Source of the DNA: Chitinophaga japonensis | GTDB taxonomy: Bacteria > Bacteroidota > Bacteroidia > Chitinophagales > Chitinophagaceae | DNA length: 64,000 bases | Assembly (NCBI RefSeq): GCF_007830125.1 | Contig: NZ_VLLG01000004.1 | Span: 546,326-610,325, forward strand | Reading direction: 5' to 3' | Shown: positions 1-8,041 of the stretch, piece by piece | Position numbering within the stretch: position 1 is the stretch's first letter | Layout: every line of letters begins with the position of its first letter | The notes under the pieces: model-generated | What the model was told of the DNA's origin: nothing | What the model saw: only the letters and a program-made list of their open reading frames with translations | Databases searched by the model: none | Made by a program: the position numbers and the translations under genes

Positions 1-934
1 TGAGGTGATCCCGGAACGGTGCGGGCCTTACCGGCACGGTATAAGCGCTGTCGCGTTTGCGGCCCTGCAACTGGTTGGCATTGAGGGCATGCAGGTAGCC
101 GGTCTTCCCGAATACTTCCAGGTCCTTGATGCTGAAGGGCCAGTTCCAGGAAGCTTCTATAATGCCGGTGGCGTCCGGGTACTCCAGGAGGATGGTAGCA
201 TCATCATCCACCTTCGGGTAAATATCCGGCTTGATCTGGTGGGTAACGGCCTGTACGGCAATGGGCGCCTTACCGTTCATGAGCCAGGTCATGAGGTTGG
301 CGCCGTAGCAACCGAAATCCGTTAAAGCGCCGGCGCCGTTCTTTTCCGGGTCCGTAAGCCAGCGGAGGAAATCCTCGCTGCAGCCAATTTCTTTTGGGCC
401 TTCATGCCCGTCGTGCACGATCATCTTGCGGATGGGGCCTATATCCTGCTGCCTGCTGACCAGGTCATACAATTGCTGGTTGCTGTTGTACCAGGTGGTC
501 TCATAGTTGGTGAGCACGGGTATATGATATTGTTCCGCCAGGGCGGCGATACGCTCCGCCTGCTGTACGGTGGTGGCCAGCGGTTTTTCCACCATTACGG
601 GAATGCCTTTGGGCGCGCAGGCTTCCACTACGGCCAGGTGCTCCGAAATGGGATTGTAGGCCAGCACGGCGTCGGGTTTAATGTGCGCCAGCATGGAGGG
701 CACGTCTTTATAAAAAATATTGTCCGGGAGCTGGTAACGCTTTTTCATGCGCGCTATCAGAGGCTGATCCGCTTCTGCAATACCGATGATCTTTACTTCG
801 CCCTTCTTATAGCTGTTCAGCACCAGGTGCACATGATCGTGGTTCATGCCGGCCAGGGCCACCTGCAGGGGTGACTGCGCCAGCACGCTTAACTGAAATG
901 ACAGGAGTACCAATAAGAACAATAAACGCTTCAT
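1..934 (-). CDS. Gfo/Idh/MocA family oxidoreductase, secreted (3' end cut by window)
   Basis: Reading the minus strand from the ATG at 934 gives an N-terminal signal peptide (MKRLLFLLVLLSFQLSVLAQ) followed by a Rossmann-type beta strand (VALAGMNHDHV, about residues 25-35) and the family hallmark EKPLA near residues 116-120. These are features of NAD(P)-dependent sugar dehydrogenases of the Gfo/Idh/MocA family, which oxidise or reduce sugars and their derivatives. The canonical GxGxxG is degenerate (AGMNHD). The frame stays open to the left edge, so the C terminus lies outside the window. The signal peptide places it in the periplasm, as is common for Bacteroidota members of this family. The substrate cannot be told. 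The next gene upstream on the same strand is a lactonase, which fits a sugar oxidation theme. Confidence 0.85.
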   Translation of the reverse strand, partial: MKRLLFLLVLLSFQLSVLAQSPLQVALAGMNHDHVHLVLNSYKKGEVKIIGIAEADQPLIARMKKRYQLPDNIFYKDVPSMLAHIKPDAVLAYNPISEHLAVVEACAPKGIPVMVEKPLATTVQQAERIAALAEQYHIPVLTNYETTWYNSNQQLYDLVSRQQDIGPIRKMIVHDGHEGPKEIGCSEDFLRWLTDPEKNGAGALTDFGCYGANLMTWLMNGKAPIAVQAVTHQIKPDIYPKVDDDATILLEYPDATGIIEASWNWPFSIKDLEVFGKTGYLHALNANQLQGRKRDSAYTVPVRPAPFRDHL

Positions 935-1022
935 TCGGATGGAATTTAGATCAGCCAAAGTATAAAAAAAGGAACGGGCAACTGCAGCCAGGCTTACTAT
1001 TAAATTAATGAGTGTATGCGCA

Positions 1023-2018
1023 TTACCGCATCTTCACGCGCAGCACATAATTGTCCGCGGTGATGTACAGCACCCTGTCGTTGTCCGCCAGGGCGCAGTT
1101 GGCCGCGGAAACGGGCAATTTTATCTTCCCCAGCATTGCGCCGCCGCTGTTGAATATCCAGATACCGCCGGGGCCGCTGGCAAAAATGTTGCCCTGCCGG
1201 TCTACCTTCAGTCCATCCGGCAGGCCGGGCGCATTGCGGGCGTCCGCCGTAACGTCGCGCAGTATACGGGGATTTACCAGCGAGTCATTGGGCGCTATAT
1301 CATACAGGTACCATACTGCTTTGGCAGGATCGGAGTTGGCTATGATCAGCGTTCTTTCATCCGGCGTAAGGGCGATACCGTTAGGGCGGGTAATGGTGTC
1401 CGTGAGCAGGGTCACTTCGCCGCTTTGGTGATCTACCCTGAACACGCCGTGGAAAGGCAGCTCCCGGGCCGGGTCTTTTTCCCGCTGCACCATGCCATAG
1501 GGCGGATCGGTAAAGAAGAGATCCCCGTTGCTGCGCATCACGGCATCGTTGGGACTGTTGAATTGCTTCCCCTGGTACTGCCCTGCCAGTGTAACAAAAA
1601 CAGGCGCGGGCTGCTGCAGGGGGGCATCCATACGCGCCAGGCGGCGGTCCCCGTGCTGGCAGAGGATCAGCCTCCCTTCCCGGTCCAGCAGCAGGCCGTT
1701 GGAACCCAGTTCCTCCCCGCGCGGTGTGGCGCCGGTGTAACCGGAAGGCCGGAGGTAGGTTTCCAGGCCCTTTTCAGGGGTCCATTTATGCACTACATTT
1801 TTGGGTACATCGGAAAAGAGCAGCATATTCTCCGCCGGCACCCAGAGGGGGCCTTCGGACCAGTCAAAACCTTCCGCGATCACTTCTATTTCAGCGTCTT
1901 CGTGGATGAGGGCCTGCAACGCTTCCCCTGCAGGCTCAATGGAGCCGATGGTTTTTACGGGCGCCGTTTTGCAGGCAGCCAGCCATACGATAATCAGAAC
2001 AATGTAATACCAGTTCAT
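1023..2018 (-). CDS. SMP-30/gluconolactonase/LRE family lipoprotein
   Basis: A 331-aa protein with a lipoprotein signal whose lipobox ends LAAC (Cys16), so it is probably anchored in a membrane facing the periplasm. The body reads as a six-bladed beta-propeller of the SMP-30/gluconolactonase family: EGFDWSEGPLW (about 50-60), the metal-site segment FNSPNDAV, FTDPPYG, and RPNGIALTPDERTL with the typical PNG and following DG of GLPDGLKVDRQGN. The family hydrolyses sugar lactones such as gluconolactone using a divalent metal. It lies head to tail with the secreted sugar oxidoreductase downstream, whose product might be its substrate (inference). A heptamer repeat sits between this gene and the preceding small gene. 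Confidence 0.85.
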   Translation of the reverse strand: MNWYYIVLIIVWLAACKTAPVKTIGSIEPAGEALQALIHEDAEIEVIAEGFDWSEGPLWVPAENMLLFSDVPKNVVHKWTPEKGLETYLRPSGYTGATPRGEELGSNGLLLDREGRLILCQHGDRRLARMDAPLQQPAPVFVTLAGQYQGKQFNSPNDAVMRSNGDLFFTDPPYGMVQREKDPARELPFHGVFRVDHQSGEVTLLTDTITRPNGIALTPDERTLIIANSDPAKAVWYLYDIAPNDSLVNPRILRDVTADARNAPGLPDGLKVDRQGNIFASGPGGIWIFNSGGAMLGKIKLPVSAANCALADNDRVLYITADNYVLRVKMR

Positions 2019-2030
2019 ATGTGCAAGGTT

Positions 2031-2056
2031 GAAGTAGGATGTATCCTACCTCCTAT
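2031..2056. repeat. Heptamer repeat at the 3' end of the DUF3820 gene
   Basis: The stretch holds back-to-back copies of a GTAGGA-type heptamer and its complement (AAGTAGGATGTATCCTAC, then CTCCTA), making a near-palindrome. On the minus strand it starts with the TAG stop of the small gene (2055-2053). It is the shortest member of the repeat family also seen at 5948, 8624 and 12545. Confidence 0.6.
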
Positions 2057-2277
2057 TTTTTCAATGGTTCCAGCAATTGTGTCAACCCGTTGATCCGGAT
2101 CACGTACATGGTTTCCAGCAGCATACCCAGCTTGCCTTTGGGAAAGCCGCTGCGCTGGAACCATTCCAGGTAGGACACCGGCAGGTCGCACAGCAGCACA
2201 TCCTTGTACTTGCCGAAAGGCATCTTCATGTTTACCAGTTGCTGTAATATCGCCGGGTCGGGTTGTGCTGATTCCAT
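2053..2277 (-). CDS. DUF3820 family small protein
   Basis: A 74-aa protein when started at the ATG at 2277 (MESAQPDP). A longer frame exists but would run into the promoter and start of the divergent peptidase gene. The core motif MPFGKYKDVLLCDLP followed by YLEWF and GKLG matches the DUF3820 family of small bacterial proteins of unknown function. The stop TAG is the first part of a heptamer repeat lying downstream. It is divergent from the aminopeptidase P gene, with about 50 bases between the two starts. Confidence 0.75.
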   Translation of the reverse strand: MESAQPDPAILQQLVNMKMPFGKYKDVLLCDLPVSYLEWFQRSGFPKGKLGMLLETMYVIRINGLTQLLEPLKK

Positions 2278-2328
2278 AGGGGGTGAAGTTAGCGCATCTC
2301 CCGGATTTTTCTTAGCTTCACCCCCACT

Positions 2329-3711
2329 ATGTTCAACCAGGAAATCTATGCGGCCAGGAGACAACAACTCAAGGCTGCTGTAAAACAAGGCCTTATCTTA
2401 TTACTCGCCAACGAAGAGAGCAGCATGAACTACAAGGACAACCTGTATCACTTCCGGCAGGACAGCTCCTTTTTATATTTCATCGGTATTGACCGGCCCT
2501 CGCTGGCGGCGGTAATCGATATTGACAAAGACCGGGAGATCGTGTTCGGCAACGAGCTGACGATGGACGACATTATCTGGACCGGTCCCCGGGAAACCAT
2601 CCGCGAGCAGGCGGCCAAAAGCGGCATTCACACCGTACAGCCCCTGTCTGACCTGGACACCCTGTTGCAACAGGCGCGCGCGGCCGGGCAAACCATTCAT
2701 TTCCTGCCTCCCTACCGGGCGGACAATGCGCAAAAGCTGAGCGACTGGCTGGACATTCCCTACGCCGCGCTGAAAAGCCGCGCCTCCGTGCCGCTGATCA
2801 AAGCCATTGTAGCGCAGCGCTCCATCAAGTCCGACCTGGAAGTGGCGGAGATAGAAAAAGCAGTAGGCATTACCGTGGACATGCAACTGGAGGCGATCCG
2901 CAGCGCACGGGAAGGCATGACGGAAACGGAGATCGCCGGCCGGGTACAGGGCGTGGCGGTCAGCGCCGGCGGCAACCTTTCTTTCCCGATCATCCTGACG
3001 GTGAACGGGCAGATACTGCACAACCATTACCAGCAAACCGTATTGCAGTCCGGGCAGATGGTGCTTTGCGACTGCGGCGCGGAAACGGATATGCATTATG
3101 CCGGCGACCTCACGCGCACCTTCCCGGTGGACGGCGCCTTTACCCCCCTGCAAAAGACCGTGTACGAAATTGTGGCGGCCGCGCAGCAACGGGCCATCGA
3201 CGCCCTGCGCCCGGGCATCCTGTTCCGGGACGTGCACCTGCTGGCCTGCGAGCAACTGGCGGAAGGCCTGCGCGACATCGGCCTGATGAAAGGAGATGTA
3301 AAGGAAGCGGTAGCCCAGGGAGCGCATGCCCTGTTCTTCCAGTGCGGGCTGGGGCACATGATGGGGCTGGATGTGCATGATATGGAAGACCTGGGCGAAG
3401 CCTATGTAGGCTATACGGAGGACCTGCAGAAAAGCACCGCGTTCGGCCTCAAATCCCTGCGGCTGGGGCGCGCGCTGGAACCGGGCTTTGTGCTGACCGT
3501 GGAGCCGGGATTATACTTCATTCCCGAGCTGATAGATGAATGGCAGGCCGCCGGGAAGTTCACGGATTTTATAAACTACGACAAGGTACAGGCTTTTAAA
3601 AACTTCGGCGGTATCCGCATAGAAGAGGATTTCCTGATCACGGAAAACGGCAGCCGCCTGCTGGGAAAACCGTTGTACAAAACGGCGGCGGGGATAGAAG
3701 CGTTGAGATAG
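2329..3711 (+). CDS. pepP: Aminopeptidase P family protein (M24 Xaa-Pro peptidase)
   Basis: A 460-aa protein with an N-terminal AMP_N domain (about 1-130, with DSSFLYFIGIDRP) and a C-terminal pita-bread M24 metallopeptidase domain. By alignment to E. coli PepP the five metal ligands are D248 (DCGAETD), D260 (AGDLTRTFP), H343 (GHMMGLDVHD), E392 (VEPGLYF) and E432 (RIEED). It should remove N-terminal residues preceding proline from peptides, in the cytoplasm, with a two-manganese centre. There is no signal peptide. The gene is divergent from the DUF3820 gene and is followed after 33 bases by the isoprenoid-synthase-like gene, so the two may be co-transcribed. Confidence 0.93.
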   Translation: MFNQEIYAARRQQLKAAVKQGLILLLANEESSMNYKDNLYHFRQDSSFLYFIGIDRPSLAAVIDIDKDREIVFGNELTMDDIIWTGPRETIREQAAKSGIHTVQPLSDLDTLLQQARAAGQTIHFLPPYRADNAQKLSDWLDIPYAALKSRASVPLIKAIVAQRSIKSDLEVAEIEKAVGITVDMQLEAIRSAREGMTETEIAGRVQGVAVSAGGNLSFPIILTVNGQILHNHYQQTVLQSGQMVLCDCGAETDMHYAGDLTRTFPVDGAFTPLQKTVYEIVAAAQQRAIDALRPGILFRDVHLLACEQLAEGLRDIGLMKGDVKEAVAQGAHALFFQCGLGHMMGLDVHDMEDLGEAYVGYTEDLQKSTAFGLKSLRLGRALEPGFVLTVEPGLYFIPELIDEWQAAGKFTDFINYDKVQAFKNFGGIRIEEDFLITENGSRLLGKPLYKTAAGIEALR

Positions 3712-3744
3712 TGTGCGCACCTGCACATCAACATTCTTTTTTTT

Positions 3745-4809
3745 ATGAGCACTACTACTGTTACTGTTGGTTTATCCAAGACCATCCGCTGCCTGGGTAT
3801 GCTGCGATGGCAACTGAAAAAACAGGAACGATACATCCGGACACACCTGCCGCCTTTGCTGGCCGAGCTTTCGGCCGGGCAGCCGGAATCATTTTCAGAA
3901 GGCGGCATCAGGCGCATTACCAAATACTGGCAACTGTCGCTGAACGTGATCTGCAACAGCCTTTACAAGCTCTGCGGCCGGCAGCTTAGCGGGGAGGAAC
4001 AGTACCGCATTCTCCTGCTCAGCGTTTTCGGGCCGCTGTATGACGACCTGTTTGACGACAAGCTGTTGAGCGAGGATCAGATAGAAGCCTTTACACTGGC
4101 GCCGGAAAAGCATATACCGGCCACCTTCGAGGAGCATGCGGCCAGGCAGGCCTACCTGCAACTGCTGGAGCTGGTCCCGGACCGCGAAAGGGTGATCTCG
4201 CACCTGCACTGCGTGTTCACCTGGCAGAAAGCTTCCCTGCAACAGTTGTCGCCGGACATCAGCGAGGCCAGGCTGTACGAAGTGACCTACCAGAAAAGCT
4301 ACTATTCCATTCTTTTATTTTACTCCATACTGGACCATTATCCCGGCCCGGCCATGCTGGAAATGCTGTATCCCATGGCGGGGCTACTGCAACTGACCAA
4401 CGATGCTTTTGACGTGTACAAGGATGTGCACAGCGGCATTTACACGGTGCCGAACCTGTACCGGAACTTTGACCGGCTGCTGCAGCATTTTATGCAGGAC
4501 GTGGCGCAGTTCAACCACTTCCTGGCTAGGCTGCCTTTTCTCAAACGGCGGAAGGAGACGTACAGCATTACCATTCATGCCCTGCATGCCATGGGCCGCA
4601 TGGCCCTGGAGCAACTAAGGGAAACCACCCGCGGCGTGAACAGCCTGGCGGAGCTGGCAACCCTGAGCCGCAAGGCGCTGGTATGTGACATGGATCAATT
4701 CAGGCAGCAGCTAAAGTGGGTCCGGCAGGTGCAATACCTGGTCAATTACCAGGCGCCGGTACCGGCGCCTCCAACCGGCTTAAAAGTTCCTGCGTCGTCA
4801 GCACCGTAG
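3745..4809 (+). CDS. Class I isoprenoid-synthase-like protein (orphan)
   Basis: A 354-aa, largely helical protein without a signal peptide. It carries two motifs spaced as in class I terpenoid synthases: an Asp-rich DDLFDD at residues 100-105 and NDAFDVYKD at 219-227, resembling the NSE/DTE metal-binding motif. The family coordinates Mg2+ and diphosphate to ionise prenyl diphosphates. The substrate and reaction here are unknown, and no isoprenoid gene is adjacent. A conserved Bacteroidota group of such proteins exists, annotated only as class 1 isoprenoid biosynthesis enzyme (from memory of the family). The gene follows pepP closely. Its last 68 bases overlap the convergent cysteine hydrolase gene, and the C-terminal tail (APVPAPPTG) is proline-rich and probably not part of the fold. 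Confidence 0.65.
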   Translation: MSTTTVTVGLSKTIRCLGMLRWQLKKQERYIRTHLPPLLAELSAGQPESFSEGGIRRITKYWQLSLNVICNSLYKLCGRQLSGEEQYRILLLSVFGPLYDDLFDDKLLSEDQIEAFTLAPEKHIPATFEEHAARQAYLQLLELVPDRERVISHLHCVFTWQKASLQQLSPDISEARLYEVTYQKSYYSILLFYSILDHYPGPAMLEMLYPMAGLLQLTNDAFDVYKDVHSGIYTVPNLYRNFDRLLQHFMQDVAQFNHFLARLPFLKRRKETYSITIHALHAMGRMALEQLRETTRGVNSLAELATLSRKALVCDMDQFRQQLKWVRQVQYLVNYQAPVPAPPTGLKVPASSAP

Positions 4810-5338
4810 CAAATTCTCCCTGCAGCGTAGCCAGGGATACCTGGTGCACCAGCTCCGCGCTCATATGCTCCCCGTTGATGCCGGTCTTGTTAAAGGCCGC
4901 CGTGGCATCCGCGATAATAAAGGTGCGGTAGCCCAGGTTGGCCGCCATACGCGTGGTGGTGGATACGCAGTGCTCCGTGGCAAGGCCGGTCACCACCACC
5001 GTGTCAATGCCCTGCGCATCCAGGCGGGCCTGCAGGTCGGTGCCGATGAACGCGCTGTTCACGCTGCGCACCAGCACCGGCTCCCCGGGCAGCGGGGCTA
5101 CTTCATCCTTAAAGGCAAAACCCGGCAGGTCCGGCCGCAAAGGAGAACCGGGGTTATGGGAGCTGTACTGTATGTGGAACAGCGGCAGCCCCCGGCTGCG
5201 CCAGTGCGCCAGCAGCTTTTGAGCCTGCTGCTCTGCCCGGGGATTGTTGCGCTCTCCCCCATAGTAGTCCTTTTCTTCAAAACCTTTTTGCATGTCTACC
5301 AGCAGTAGGGCCGGCCGGCCCTGTAAGCCTTTTTCCAT
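4742..5338 (-). CDS. Isochorismatase-family cysteine hydrolase
   Basis: A 198-aa protein starting at the ATG at 5338. A TTG 24 bases upstream is possible in frame but would overlap the -7 promoter box at 5360-5367. The isochorismatase fold is shown by ALLLVDMQKGF (catalytic Asp15) and VVTGLATEHCVSTTTR (nucleophile Cys124), with a cis-peptide-type segment before the Cys. The expected catalytic Lys of the KxxxSAF motif reads Arg (VRSVNSAFIGT, R91), which is odd and may change the chemistry. Relatives are nicotinamidases, N-carbamoyl hydrolases and similar amidases; the substrate is unknown. The 3' end overlaps the convergent upstream gene by 68 bases. Confidence 0.85.
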   Translation of the reverse strand: MEKGLQGRPALLLVDMQKGFEEKDYYGGERNNPRAEQQAQKLLAHWRSRGLPLFHIQYSSHNPGSPLRPDLPGFAFKDEVAPLPGEPVLVRSVNSAFIGTDLQARLDAQGIDTVVVTGLATEHCVSTTTRMAANLGYRTFIIADATAAFNKTGINGEHMSAELVHQVSLATLQGEFATVLTTQELLSRLEAPVPAPGN

Positions 5339-5359
5339 ATGTTGTTGTTTTTTGATACC

Positions 5360-5367
5360 CAAAGGTA
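5360..5367 (-). promoter_or_regulatory. -7 promoter box (TACCTTTG) for the cysteine hydrolase gene
   Basis: On the minus strand this reads TACCTTTG, an exact match to the Bacteroidota primary-sigma -7 consensus TAnnTTTG. It lies 21 bases before the ATG at 5338 and so argues for that start. No TTTG is found at the usual -33 distance. Confidence 0.5.
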
Positions 5368-5444
5368 GGCTGCTGCCGCCTGGCGCGGAAGGACAAAAAC
5401 GCGCGGTATCCGGCCATTGGTAATTTTATTATTTTTATGCCGTC

Positions 5445-5957
5445 ATGGTCAAATTCACTACTACCATACACAAGTTTGACAGCCAGGGAGAAAAGACCGG
5501 CTGGACCTACATTGAAATACCGGCCGACCTGGCACAGGAGCTGAAGCCGGGCAACAAACAATCTTTCCGCGTAAAAGGCAAGCTGGACAAGCATCCCATC
5601 CAGGCGGTGGCGCTAATGCCTATGGGCGGCGGCAGCTTTATCATGCCGCTGAACGCCACCATGCGCAAGGCCATCGGCAAACGGCAGGGCGCCATGCTGC
5701 AGGTACAATTGGCGGTAGACGACAACCCCGAACCGGTAAGCTGCCCGGAGCTGATGGAATGCCTGGCCGACGACCCGGATGCGCTCTCCTTCTTTAACAG
5801 CCTGACCAAAGGGCACCGCAACTATTTCATGCAATGGATCAACAGCGCCAAAACGCAGCCCACCCGGGAAAAGCGTATAACCCAGGCCGTGGTAGCGCTG
5901 GGCAGGAAGCAGGGCTTCCCGGAAATGGTGCGCGCGCAGAAGGGAAGCAGGATGTAG
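5445..5957 (+). CDS. DUF1905 / YdeI-type protein
   Basis: A 170-aa protein with an N-terminal DUF1905 beta-barrel domain (about 1-95, with GWTYIEIPADLA and the MPMGGGSFIMPLNATMRKAIGK stretch) and a C-terminal helical YdeI/OmpD-associated segment (about 100-165, with LTKGHRNYFMQWINSAKTQPTREKRI). Such proteins are common in Bacteroidota; YdeI-type domains have been linked to bacteriocin tolerance, but no function is established for this one. It is cytoplasmic by sequence. The TAG stop lies inside a heptamer repeat that begins two codons earlier (last residues SRM). The divergent neighbour is the cysteine hydrolase. Confidence 0.75.
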   Translation: MVKFTTTIHKFDSQGEKTGWTYIEIPADLAQELKPGNKQSFRVKGKLDKHPIQAVALMPMGGGSFIMPLNATMRKAIGKRQGAMLQVQLAVDDNPEPVSCPELMECLADDPDALSFFNSLTKGHRNYFMQWINSAKTQPTREKRITQAVVALGRKQGFPEMVRAQKGSRM

Positions 5958-6000
5958 GAGGTAAGAAGTAAGAAGTATGAGGTAGGAAGTGGGAAGAATA
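5948..6000. repeat. Heptamer tandem repeat at the stop codon of the DUF1905 gene
   Basis: About seven degenerate 7-base units of the form GGAAGTA (AGGATGTAG, GAGGTAA, GAAGTAA, GAAGTAT, GAGGTAG, GAAGTGG) run in phase. The TAG stop of the gene is within the first unit. The same family occurs at 2031, 8624 and 12545. Confidence 0.75.
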
Positions 6001-6329
6001 GGTGCTAAAACGGACAAATGGGGGTTTTACAGAGAAATTACCCGGTAAAATTATTGGCTAGTTGCAAACGATTGCATATATTCGTATTGTACTGTTTTGA
6101 TAAACCCTGCAGCGCCCGGACACTGAAACTAAAACATTGCCAATATCGCATATTGAAGCCTTTATCTGCAGTATAGCAAATCCCGTTTAACATAAGCTGG
6201 CATTGCCATGAAAAACCTTATGATCCACGCATCGTATCCTGCGTGTATACCGCCTGCGGCTATACGTTGGTAGCTATCAGTACCCATATCAACGCTCCCG
6301 CTATCCACGTCTCATCAAAATATACCTAT
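5958..6329. other. Intergenic region upstream of the GH5 gene
   Basis: 372 bases without a convincing gene. It holds the heptamer repeat at its left end, a LacI-type operator (6063-6076) and presumably the promoter of the GH5 gene. A 21-codon frame (6208-6273, MKNLMIHASYPA...) overlaps an imperfect hairpin around 6240-6272 and could be a leader ORF, but nothing supports its translation. Confidence 0.5.
6063..6076. promoter_or_regulatory. LacI/GalR-type operator
   Basis: TGCAAACGATTGCA has dyad symmetry with the central AAnCGnTT pattern typical of LacI-family operators. It lies 254 bases upstream of the GH5 start at 6330. No LacI-family regulator is encoded in the window, so the binding protein would be elsewhere. 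Confidence 0.45.
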
Positions 6330-8033
6330 ATGCAACACATCCACAAACTCACGATCCTTTTAGGCCTGCTGCTGACGGCCGGCGCCACGTTTGCACAAAC
6401 ACCCGTAGCCCGGAACGGGCAACTGCAGGTGATCGGCCTGAAACTATGCAACCAGTATGGTAATCCCATTCAACTGCGGGGCATGAGCACGCACGGCATC
6501 CAGTGGTACGGCTGGGGCAGTTGCCTTACCGAAGCTTCCCTGGACGCGCTGGCATACGACTGGGGCGCAGACATCCTGCGTATATCCCTGTACGTGCAGG
6601 AAGGCGGCTACGAGACTGATCCCGCGGGCTTTACCGCGCAGGTGAACCGGCTGGTGGAAGAGGCCACGGAGCGCGGCATGTACGCGCTGATAGACTGGCA
6701 CCAGCTCAGCCCCGGCGATCCCAACTACAACCTGGGCCGGGCCACCACTTTCTTTACCGCGGTGGCCAATGCCCACAAGAACAAGAACAACGTGATCTAC
6801 GACATCTGCAACGAGCCCAACGGGGTAAGCTGGAACTCCATCAAGTCCTACGCGGACCAGCTCATTCCCGTGATCCGCGCCATTGACAACGATGCGGTGA
6901 TCCTTATCGGGACGCATGGCTGGTCTTCCTTCGGGGTATCTGACGGGCGTACCGCACAGGACATCCTGAACAACCCGGTGAACTTCCCGAACATCATGTA
7001 CACGTTCCACTTCTATGCCGCCTCCCACCAGTCGGCCTACTACAATATGCTGGACTGGGCCTCCGACCGTTTACCCGTGTTCGTTACAGAGTTCGGCACG
7101 CAGGAGTATACCGGCGACGGGCCGAATAATTTCAACATGTCGCAGCAGTACATTGACCTGATGCGGCAGAAGAAGATCAGTTGGACCAACTGGAACTATT
7201 CGGACGACTTCCGTTCCGGCGCGGTATGGACCACGGGTACCTGCTCCGGCGGCCCCTGGACCACCAGCCGCCTGAAACCTGCAGGCGCCTGGATACGGGA
7301 ACGCATACTGAGCCCGGCCGATGATTTTCCCGGCGGCACACCCACCTGCCTCCCGGTAAGCGCCAGCGCGGATGACGGCAACGTGCCGGCCAATGTGCTG
7401 GACAATGACCTGAACACCCGCTGGTCTGCCCTGGGCGACGGGCAATGGATACAGTTCTGCCTGAACAATACAGCCAGCATCAGCGGCGTGAACATCGCCT
7501 TTTACCAGGGCAATACGCGCACGGCCACCTTTGACGTGCTGACCAGCACCGACGGCAGCGCCTGGACCACGGCCGCCGGCAACCTGCAAAGCAGCGGCAG
7601 CACCCTGGCCCTGCAAAGTTTCCATTTTACACCCCGCAGCGGCAGGTATGTGCGCATTGTAGGGCATGGCAATTCCGTGAATGACTGGAACAGCTTTACG
7701 GAAGTGCAGGTAAGCACCGGCAGCGGCGCGCCCTCCCCTGCCGCAGTATTGACTGGCAACGCCAAAGCAGCGCAGGAGGAACTGGTGCTGCAGGTATACC
7801 CCAACCCCTTCCCGGGCAGCCTGCGGGTGGCCTTTACGCTGAAAACAGCCGGCATTACCACCCTGGGACTGTATGACATGTCCGGCAAGTTGGTGACCCG
7901 GCAACTGCGGGAGCGGCTGCAGCCCGGCCGTTATACCCGGACACTGGAAGCGGGCAATATTCCGCCCGGCGCCTATATGCTGCGGGTGGTGCACAATGGC
8001 ATAGCGAAAACGGAGAAAGTGGTGAAGCAGTAG
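6330..8033 (+). CDS. Secreted GH5 endoglucanase-type enzyme with F5/8C domain and T9SS sorting domain
   Basis: Started at the ATG at 6330 because it is followed at once by a good signal peptide (MQHIHKLTILLGLLLTAGATFAQ); the in-frame extension to 6243 has no such signal. The 567-aa product has a GH5 catalytic domain (about 30-330) with the acid/base in DICNEPNG (E162) and the nucleophile in FVTEFGTQEY (E254), then an F5/8 type C carbohydrate-binding domain (about 345-490, with DNDLNTRWSA and GRYVRIVGHGN), then a C-terminal type A T9SS sorting domain (about 500-567, VYPNPF...GLYDMSGKLV). It should be exported by Sec and then by T9SS to the surface, acting as a cellulase or related beta-glucanase. 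Confidence 0.93.
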   Translation: MQHIHKLTILLGLLLTAGATFAQTPVARNGQLQVIGLKLCNQYGNPIQLRGMSTHGIQWYGWGSCLTEASLDALAYDWGADILRISLYVQEGGYETDPAGFTAQVNRLVEEATERGMYALIDWHQLSPGDPNYNLGRATTFFTAVANAHKNKNNVIYDICNEPNGVSWNSIKSYADQLIPVIRAIDNDAVILIGTHGWSSFGVSDGRTAQDILNNPVNFPNIMYTFHFYAASHQSAYYNMLDWASDRLPVFVTEFGTQEYTGDGPNNFNMSQQYIDLMRQKKISWTNWNYSDDFRSGAVWTTGTCSGGPWTTSRLKPAGAWIRERILSPADDFPGGTPTCLPVSASADDGNVPANVLDNDLNTRWSALGDGQWIQFCLNNTASISGVNIAFYQGNTRTATFDVLTSTDGSAWTTAAGNLQSSGSTLALQSFHFTPRSGRYVRIVGHGNSVNDWNSFTEVQVSTGSGAPSPAAVLTGNAKAAQEELVLQVYPNPFPGSLRVAFTLKTAGITTLGLYDMSGKLVTRQLRERLQPGRYTRTLEAGNIPPGAYMLRVVHNGIAKTEKVVKQ

Positions 8034-8041
8034 TGCAGGTG

